Assembly: GCA_964466745.1 (NCBI GenBank)
Contig: CAYXOX010000086.1
Location: 1-12,721, forward strand
Origin: CAYXOX01 sp964466745
Lineage (GTDB): Bacteria; Pseudomonadota; Alphaproteobacteria; Rhodobacterales; Rhodobacteraceae
Direction of reading: 5' to 3'
Length of the DNA stretch: 12,721 nt
The translations under genes were made by a program, and so were the position numbers. Shown one piece after another: positions 1 through 4,948 of this stretch. Positions within the stretch are counted from its first letter, which is position 1; every line of letters starts with the position of its first letter. The notes beneath the pieces were generated by a model, which was not told where the DNA came from, did no database searches, and worked only from the letters and a program-made list of their open reading frames with translations.

Positions 1-504
1 GACATAGGTGAGGGGCTCGTCGGCCTCCACCTTCAGGAGAGCGAGATCGGTGTTGGGGTCGGTGCCGACCACCTCTGCCGGCATCTCCTCTCCGAAGAAG
101 AACTCGATCAGGATCTCGTCGGCGCCCTCGATGACGTGGTTGTTCGTCACGATGTAGCCGTCCTCGGTGATCACGAAGCCCGAGCCGAGCGCGGACGAAC
201 GGCGCGGCCGCCCGTCGGGGCCCTGCCGCTCCTGGAATTCGCGGAAGAAGTCCTCGAAAGGCGAGCCTTCCGGGACCACCGGGCCGGGGCCAGTGCGGCC
301 GGCGACGGTTGTGGATGTGGTGATGTTCACGACCGCCGGGCTGACCTTTTCGGCCAGGTCGGCGAAGCTCTCCGGCGCACCGCGTGCCTGTGCATCGGCT
401 GCAAGCGCCTGCGCCAGTGCAAATGCCGCCGCGAGGACGAGCATCAAGAAGATGTGCGGCAGACGCTCGGCCGCGGCGGGAAGTGTAAGGGCTCTTGGTC
501 TCAC
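1..504 (-). CDS. degP: DegP/HtrA-family periplasmic serine protease, N-terminal part
   Basis: Partial gene: 168 codons are present and the 3' end lies beyond the left edge of the window. The product is a Do-family (DegP/DegQ/HtrA) protease that degrades or refolds damaged periplasmic proteins. I chose the GTG at 504 because AAAGGAG lies 9 nt upstream. The only nearby ATG falls inside the hydrophobic signal segment. Residues about 15-36 form a hydrophobic signal peptide followed by AADAQA, a plausible cleavage region. The mature part opens with the family's SFADLAEKVSPAVVNI segment. Catalytic His123 lies in TNNHVI and catalytic Asp153 in DPNTDLALL. The catalytic Ser and the PDZ domains would be outside the window. 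It follows hflK-hflC-DUF2065 on the same strand after a 251-bp gap. The family is certain; which paralogue (DegP, DegQ or MucD-like) is not. Confidence 0.93.
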   Translation of the reverse strand, partial: MRPRALTLPAAAERLPHIFLMLVLAAAFALAQALAADAQARGAPESFADLAEKVSPAVVNITTSTTVAGRTGPGPVVPEGSPFEDFFREFQERQGPDGRPRRSSALGSGFVITEDGYIVTNNHVIEGADEILIEFFFGEEMPAEVVGTDPNTDLALLKVEADEPLTYV

Positions 505-625
505 GCTTGAATGCTCCTTTCGCATCCGAACCGCCGGGACTTTCCCGCCGGGCTTCCGAGGGAAGACCGGCAGCGGCGGTTTCAATTGCGGGCCGGCGAT
601 CCACCGGCCGTGACTTCGGTGTGTC

Positions 626-653
626 AATCTAGGGCGGGAGTGCCGCATCACAA
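626..653 (-). promoter_or_regulatory. candidate degP promoter
   Basis: Read on the minus strand, TTGTGA (648-653) and TAGATT (626-631) are separated by 16 bp, each matching 4 of 6 bases of the housekeeping consensus. This would give a leader of about 115 nt before the GTG of degP. A perfect TTGACA hexamer also overlaps at 622-627, but I see no good -10 box 17 bp downstream of it. A heat-shock (RpoH-type) reading of the CTTTG...CTAGATT arrangement is possible. This is inference from motif matching only. Confidence 0.3.
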
Positions 654-706
654 AGCCCCCGGGGCTTGCGTCACGCGGCCGTGAAGCGAAGGGAGCGGAA
701 CGCCGC

Positions 707-725
707 TGCCTCGTGCACCGAGGCA
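707..725 (-). other. stem-loop between DUF2065 gene and degP
   Basis: A perfect 7-bp inverted repeat (TGCCTCG / CGAGGCA) with a 5-nt loop lies 30-50 bp after the DUF2065 stop codon. No T-tract follows it on the minus strand. It may attenuate transcription or stabilise the 3' end of the hflKC-DUF2065 message, but it is not a standard intrinsic terminator. The rest of the 505-755 gap holds the candidate degP promoter and no gene that I can see. Confidence 0.35.
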
Positions 726-755
726 TCCGGACGCCAACGTCGCTTCTGGAAGGAA

Positions 756-950
756 CTACGCCCCGAGATTGCGGGCAATCCACACGAAGAGCAATCCCGT
801 CACGAGTACGATGGCGCCGATATGCCGGCGCGCCGGCACGGGCAGGCGCCGAAGCGCGTCCAGGAGGTCTTCAACGATGGAGGGCGCCAGCACGTAGACC
901 AATCCCTCCACCACAAGCACGAGGCCGAGAGCGAGGAGAAGCGTCTCCAT
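756..950 (-). CDS. DUF2065 (YjeT-like) small inner-membrane protein
   Basis: A 64-residue protein of the DUF2065 family, of unknown biochemical function, commonly found beside hflC. Two hydrophobic helices are visible, at about residues 3-22 and 43-60. A short amphipathic, charged stretch (EDLLDALRRLPVPARR) joins them and is probably cytoplasmic or lies at the membrane surface. The length is normal for the family. The ATG at 950 is preceded by a G-rich stretch (GGGGCCGGGGGC) that can act as a weak ribosome-binding site. It starts 21 bp after the hflC stop, so co-transcription is likely. Neighbourhood suggests an accessory role in HflKC or FtsH-linked membrane protein quality control, but that is guilt by association. 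Confidence 0.88.
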   Translation of the reverse strand: METLLLALGLVLVVEGLVYVLAPSIVEDLLDALRRLPVPARRHIGAIVLVTGLLFVWIARNLGA

Positions 951-971
951 GCCCCCGGCCCCGACCCTGTG

Positions 972-1886
972 CTACTCGGTTTCGTTCGCGGCGCCTTCGA
1001 GCGGCACGGTGGCCGCGAGCCCCGTACCATCGAAGTAGTCGAAGAATTCGCTGTCTGGCGTGATCACCATCATCGAGTTCGATCCCTGGATCGCACGCTC
1101 ATAGGCCGCGAGCGAGCGATAGAAGTCGAAGAAGTCGGGGTCCTGCCCGAAGGCTTCGGCGAAGATGTTGTTGCGCAGCGCGTCGGCCTCACCGCGGGTG
1201 ATCTCCGCCTCGCGGCTGGCTTCCGACACGAGTTCCACAACCGTCCGGTCGGCCTGGGCACGCACCCGTAGGGCCGCTTCCTCACCGCGGGCGATCTCGT
1301 CGGCCGCTTCCCGTTCGCGCTCTGCCCGCATCCGGGCGAAGGTCGCTTCGAGGTTCTGGGCCGGCAGGTTCGTCTGCTTGAGGCGCACGTCGATAACCTC
1401 GATGCCCAGCGCTGCCGAACGCGTGCGGGCTTCGGAAGTAATCCGTTGCATGAGCACGGCGCGATCCGGCGACAGGATGGTGTCGGAGGTGACGCCTTCC
1501 GAACCGAGCACGGCACGGATCTGGGTCGTGAGGATCGAGGCCAGACGATCCTCGGCGGCACGAAGCCCCCCCACGCCGACTGCAAGCCGGAATTGCTCGA
1601 CGTCGGAGATGCGATAGCGGGCAAAGGCGTCCACCACGAGGCGCCTGTCATCAGAGGGCGTCACCTCGATGGCGGGCGTGTCGAGGGAGAGGATCCGGTC
1701 GTCGTAACGAACGACCTCCTGGATGAGCGGGATCTTGAAGGCGAGGCCCGGATCTTCCTTCACGGCCACGACGCGGCCGAACTGGAGCACCAGAGCCTTC
1801 TCGCGCTCGTCGACGATGAAGATCGAGGAGAGCACGCCGACAATGGCAATCACGATGACCGGTACGAGATATGTGATCTTACGCAT
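972..1886 (-). CDS. hflC: HflC, SPFH/band-7 membrane protein modulating FtsH
   Basis: 304 residues. HflC and HflK form a large inner-membrane complex that encloses the FtsH protease and controls its access to membrane substrates. Residues about 5-24 form the N-terminal signal-anchor helix, placing most of the protein in the periplasm. The SPFH/band-7 domain follows (EREKALVLQFG at about 28-38, then PGLAFKIPLIQEV). Family signatures include RLKQTNLP and the RMRAERER coiled-coil start, leading into a long Glu/Arg/Ala-rich helix that drives HflKC assembly, then DFFDFYRSLAAYE near the C-terminus. The length is close to the usual 290-330. The ATG at 1886 lies only 3 bp after the hflK stop, with GGAG upstream inside hflK, so translation of the two is probably coupled. 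Identification is secure. Confidence 0.96.
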   Translation of the reverse strand: MRKITYLVPVIVIAIVGVLSSIFIVDEREKALVLQFGRVVAVKEDPGLAFKIPLIQEVVRYDDRILSLDTPAIEVTPSDDRRLVVDAFARYRISDVEQFRLAVGVGGLRAAEDRLASILTTQIRAVLGSEGVTSDTILSPDRAVLMQRITSEARTRSAALGIEVIDVRLKQTNLPAQNLEATFARMRAEREREAADEIARGEEAALRVRAQADRTVVELVSEASREAEITRGEADALRNNIFAEAFGQDPDFFDFYRSLAAYERAIQGSNSMMVITPDSEFFDYFDGTGLAATVPLEGAANETE

Positions 1887-1889
1887 CGC

Positions 1890-3059
1890 TCAATTCTCCG
1901 CCAGGTTGCGCCGCAGCTCGTTGAGCGGCAAGTAGGGCACGACCCCCTGTCCGCCCGACGTACCGCTTGAATCGTCGAGGATCACCTTGTCCACGTCACC
2001 GAGCACGCGCTCCATCGTCTCGAGATAAAGACGTTTGCGCGTAACCTCGGGGGCGTTGCGATACTCGCTCAGAACCGCAAGGAAGCGCGATGCCTCACCC
2101 TGCGCCTCGTTGACCACACGCGCCCGATAACCTTCGGCCTGTTCGAGAAGCTGGGCGGCCTCGCCTCGCGCACCGGCGAGCACTCGGTTGGCGTAGGCAT
2201 CGGCCTGCCGCTGGAGACGGTCGCGTTCCTGCTCGGCCGCCTGAACGTCGCGGAAGCTGTCGATCACCTCCGCCGGCGGGTCGGCCTTGTCGAGGTTGAG
2301 ACGCACGATGTTCACGCCGCTGTCGTAACTGTCCAGCGTGTCCTGGATCAGCTGCTGGGCGGTGTCGGCAATCAGGTCGCGGTCGCGGTTGAGGATCGGC
2401 GCGAGCTGCGACGAGGCGATGATCTCGCGCATGGCCGATTCAGACACGCCCTGGATGGTCGCCTGCGGATCCCGCAGGTTGAAGAGGTACTTGGCCGGGT
2501 CCCGGATATTCCAGACAACCTGGAAATCAATGTCCACGATGTTCGCGTCGGTGGTGAGCATCAGCCCGTTGCCGCCCGGAGCTCCGGTCCGACCCACGCC
2601 GATGTCCTCGGTGTTCTCGCGGGTCACCGGGATGACCTCGGCGGTCACCAGCGGCCAGGGCGCGAAGTTGAGGCCCGGATTGCCGATGGAGGAGAACTCG
2701 CCGAGGAACAGCTCGACCGACTGTTCTTCCGGGCGCACGGTGTAGAAAGACGCGAACCCCCACAGCAGAACCGCAGCCGCCACGCCGGCGCCGATCGTCC
2801 CCCGGGTGAACTTGAAGCCTCCGCCCCCGGCTCCGCCGGGGTCGCCCGGGCCGTTGCCGCGATTGCCGCGGCCACCCATCAGCACCTTGAGCTGCTCCTG
2901 GCCCTTGCGGACCAGATCGTCGATCTCGGGGATCTGCGGGCCTTCCTGGCCAGGCCTGCGCGGACCGCCCCCGGGGGGACGCTGCCCCGATCCGCCACGG
3001 TTGCCACCGCCGCCTCCGTTGCCGCCGCCCCCCCAGGGACCACCGTTGTTACCTGCCAT
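1890..3059 (-). CDS. hflK: HflK, SPFH/band-7 membrane protein modulating FtsH
   Basis: 389 residues from the ATG at 3059, the partner of HflC in the FtsH-associated complex. The N-terminal cytoplasmic tail (about 1-85) is very rich in Gly, Pro, Asn and Arg and starts with the family-typical MAGNNGGPWGGGG. A single membrane helix spans about 87-105, followed by the SPFH domain (RPEEQSVELFLGEF) in the periplasm and a long coiled-coil region rich in Glu, Arg, Gln and Ala (about 260-340, including QAAEQERDRLQRQADAY). The open frame extends four codons further to a GTG at 3071. I prefer the ATG because AAGGGG sits about 11 nt upstream and would overlap or crowd the GTG. gor ends 73 bp upstream on the same strand; hflC begins 3 bp downstream. 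Confidence 0.96.
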   Translation of the reverse strand: MAGNNGGPWGGGGNGGGGGNRGGSGQRPPGGGPRRPGQEGPQIPEIDDLVRKGQEQLKVLMGGRGNRGNGPGDPGGAGGGGFKFTRGTIGAGVAAAVLLWGFASFYTVRPEEQSVELFLGEFSSIGNPGLNFAPWPLVTAEVIPVTRENTEDIGVGRTGAPGGNGLMLTTDANIVDIDFQVVWNIRDPAKYLFNLRDPQATIQGVSESAMREIIASSQLAPILNRDRDLIADTAQQLIQDTLDSYDSGVNIVRLNLDKADPPAEVIDSFRDVQAAEQERDRLQRQADAYANRVLAGARGEAAQLLEQAEGYRARVVNEAQGEASRFLAVLSEYRNAPEVTRKRLYLETMERVLGDVDKVILDDSSGTSGGQGVVPYLPLNELRRNLAEN

Positions 3060-3132
3060 GGATCGTATCACCCCTTGGTTTCGGCCGAGCGTTTCCGCAC
3101 TGGCCTTTTAACTGTGCGCGGACGGCCTGTTT

Positions 3133-4494
3133 TCAAGCCGTTCGCACAGGCGTTTTCATGGTTACCAGCTCCTCGGATATGGTCGGATGCACGGCCATTG
3201 TCCTGTCGAAGTCCTCTTTTGTCGCGCCCATCTTTATGGCGATCCCCGCAAGCTGGATCATTTCGCCCGCATTGGGCGAGACGATGTGACACCCCAGGAT
3301 CCTGCGCGAGGCCTTCGAGACGACGAGCTTCATCAGCACCCTGTCGGGCCGTTCGATATAGGCGGTCCGCATCGGGCGGAAGGACGTGCAGTAGATCTCC
3401 ACCGGCTCGGCCTCGCGGGCCGCCTCCTCGCTCATCCCCACGGTGCCCATCTCGGGCTGGGTGAAGATCGCCGAAGGTACGAGATCATGGTCCACCGGCG
3501 TCGGATTGCCCTTGAAGACGGTTTCGACGAAGGCCATGCCCTCGCGGATCGCCACTGGCGTGAGCTGCACGCGGTTGGTGACGTCTCCGATGGCGTAGAT
3601 TGAGGGCACCGCTGTCTGCGAGAACTCGTCCACCACCACCTCGCCGCGGCGCCCGATTACCACGCCCAGCGCGTCAAGGCCGAGCCCCTCGGTGTTGGGC
3701 GCTCGCCCCGTGGCGAAGAGCACCTGGTCAACCTCGATGAGGTTGCCGTTGCTGGCCTTCACGCGGATCCCTTCATCGCTGCGCGACATCTCGAGGATGT
3801 TGGTGCCGACATGCAGCCGCACGCCGCTCTCCTGCATCTGGTCGGCCACGAGGCCGCGGGCCTCGCCGTCGAACCCGCGAAGCACCTGTGCCCCGCGGTA
3901 ATACTGGGTGACCTCCACGCCGAGACCGTTGAGGATGCAGGCGAATTCACACGCGATATAGCCGCCGCCCACGATCAGCATGCGCCGGGGCAGCTTCTCG
4001 AGATGGAAGATGTCGTCGGAGGTGATGGCGAGTTCGGCGCCCGGGACGTCTGGCCGCACCGGCCGCCCGCCGGTGGCCACGAGAATGTGCTTGGCCGTGA
4101 ACGTCCGCCCGTCTTCGAGGGCGACCGTATGCGCGTCGGCAAGGCGGGCACGGCTGTCGTGAACCGCAACGCCGGCCTTCTCGAGCAGCCCCCGGTAGAT
4201 TCCTTCCAGCCGATCGAGTTCGCCGTGCAGGCGGTCGCGGAAGCGGGCCCAATCGAAGCCGCCGCCGCCGAAGTCCCAGCCGTAGGCGCGCGCGTCGTCC
4301 ACCATCTCGCGGTACTCGGACGCGAACACCATGAGCTTCTTGGGCACGCAGCCACGGATCACGCAGGTCCCGCCCATCCTGTCGGCTTCGGCGAGCCCGA
4401 CGCGGGCGCCGGTTTCGGACGCCGCGACCCGCGCTGCGCGAACGCCGCCCGAGCCGCCCCCGATGACGAAGAGATCGTAGTCGAAATCGTTCAT
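3133..4494 (-). CDS. gor: glutathione-disulfide reductase
   Basis: 453 residues, a cytoplasmic FAD-dependent enzyme that reduces glutathione disulfide with NADPH. The N-terminus holds the FAD-binding GGGSGG motif. The redox-active disulfide is in GGTCVIRGCVPKK, the CVIRGC form known from plant and many alphaproteobacterial glutathione reductases. The second Rossmann motif GGGYIACEFA is followed by YRGAQVLRGFD, whose arginines fit NADPH preference over NADH. GDVTNRVQLTPVA is the second FAD motif, and HPTISEELVTMK near the C-terminus carries the His that completes the partner subunit's active site. I chose the ATG at 4494 (MNDFDYDLFVIG) because AAAGG lies 7 nt upstream and homologues start here. 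A 50-codon upstream extension of the open frame shows no homology I recognise. Its placement just before hflKC suggests a stress-linked neighbourhood. Confidence 0.96.
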   Translation of the reverse strand: MNDFDYDLFVIGGGSGGVRAARVAASETGARVGLAEADRMGGTCVIRGCVPKKLMVFASEYREMVDDARAYGWDFGGGGFDWARFRDRLHGELDRLEGIYRGLLEKAGVAVHDSRARLADAHTVALEDGRTFTAKHILVATGGRPVRPDVPGAELAITSDDIFHLEKLPRRMLIVGGGYIACEFACILNGLGVEVTQYYRGAQVLRGFDGEARGLVADQMQESGVRLHVGTNILEMSRSDEGIRVKASNGNLIEVDQVLFATGRAPNTEGLGLDALGVVIGRRGEVVVDEFSQTAVPSIYAIGDVTNRVQLTPVAIREGMAFVETVFKGNPTPVDHDLVPSAIFTQPEMGTVGMSEEAAREAEPVEIYCTSFRPMRTAYIERPDRVLMKLVVSKASRRILGCHIVSPNAGEMIQLAGIAIKMGATKEDFDRTMAVHPTISEELVTMKTPVRTA

Positions 4495-4948
4495 GCCCGG
4501 ACCTTTCGCACCTTCGGCCCGGCATATTCCACATTGCCCGGCCCTTGACCAGAGAGCGGCCGGAGCGGCCCCCTGAAAGGCCCGGGCGGCGGGGTCCACC
4601 GCCTTCGCGGGGTGTTGCACGTCCTGCGCGAGCCAGGGGGGCACCGAAAGCTCCGGCCGCTCCGCATTGCCGCTCGCCGGGTGTCACCCAGGCGGACCGT
4701 CCGCGCGAACCGTTCTCCCGCGCCCGGCCCGCCCTTCTCGATCCGCTTGCGGGGCCGAGCCTCCAGCGCCATGCCGGTCCGCGACGGACCGCCGCGTCGA
4801 CCGGCATCCTGCGAAACCGCCCCCCGTGCCGGCTCGGCAGAACCGGCACGCGAGGGGCGATAAGCAACGGCCAAGGCGCGGGCCTCGTCGAACGGCACCG
4901 CCTGGAGGGCAGCCTGGGCCGGCAGGAAGACAGCCGGTTTGGCGGCGG
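4495..4948. other. 454-bp intergenic gap with several inverted repeats, no supported gene
   Basis: Between the stop of the large membrane protein and the start of gor, both on the minus strand. Open frames here are Arg/Pro/Gly-rich, lack ribosome-binding sites and look like GC-driven noise. Visible structures are GGGTG-T-CACCC (4679-4689), GCGGAC-C-GTCCGC (4692-4704), CGGTCCG-CGA-CGGACCG (4775-4791) and an 8-bp stem with a 10-nt loop (4825-4850). The gor promoter should lie at the left end, but I see no convincing -35/-10 pair. The gap might be a decayed gene or a structured leader. Confidence 0.5.
4825..4850 (-). terminator. possible terminator stem-loop after the large membrane-protein gene
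   Basis: The arms CGTGCCGG and CCGGCACG pair perfectly around a 10-nt loop, about 100 nt downstream of the stop codon on the minus strand. Flanking CCCC and GGGG could extend the stem past a 3-nt bulge. On the minus strand it is followed by GGCGGTTTCG, so only a short T-run is present. This is a weak terminator call. Confidence 0.3.

Noticed and set aside
3060..3071. GTG start giving four extra residues on HflK
   Set aside because: The ribosome-binding site is spaced for the ATG at 3059, which gives the family's usual MAGNNGGPW start.
4495..4644. 50-codon N-terminal extension of glutathione reductase
   Set aside because: The family starts near MNDFDYDLFVIG, which has a good ribosome-binding site; the extension has no targeting signal or homology that I can see.
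4491..4898. 135-codon minus-strand open frame whose stop overlaps the gor start (ATGA)
   Set aside because: The overlap is suggestive of coupling, but it begins with GTG without a ribosome-binding site, the product is Arg/Pro/Gly-rich noise, and I recognise no family.
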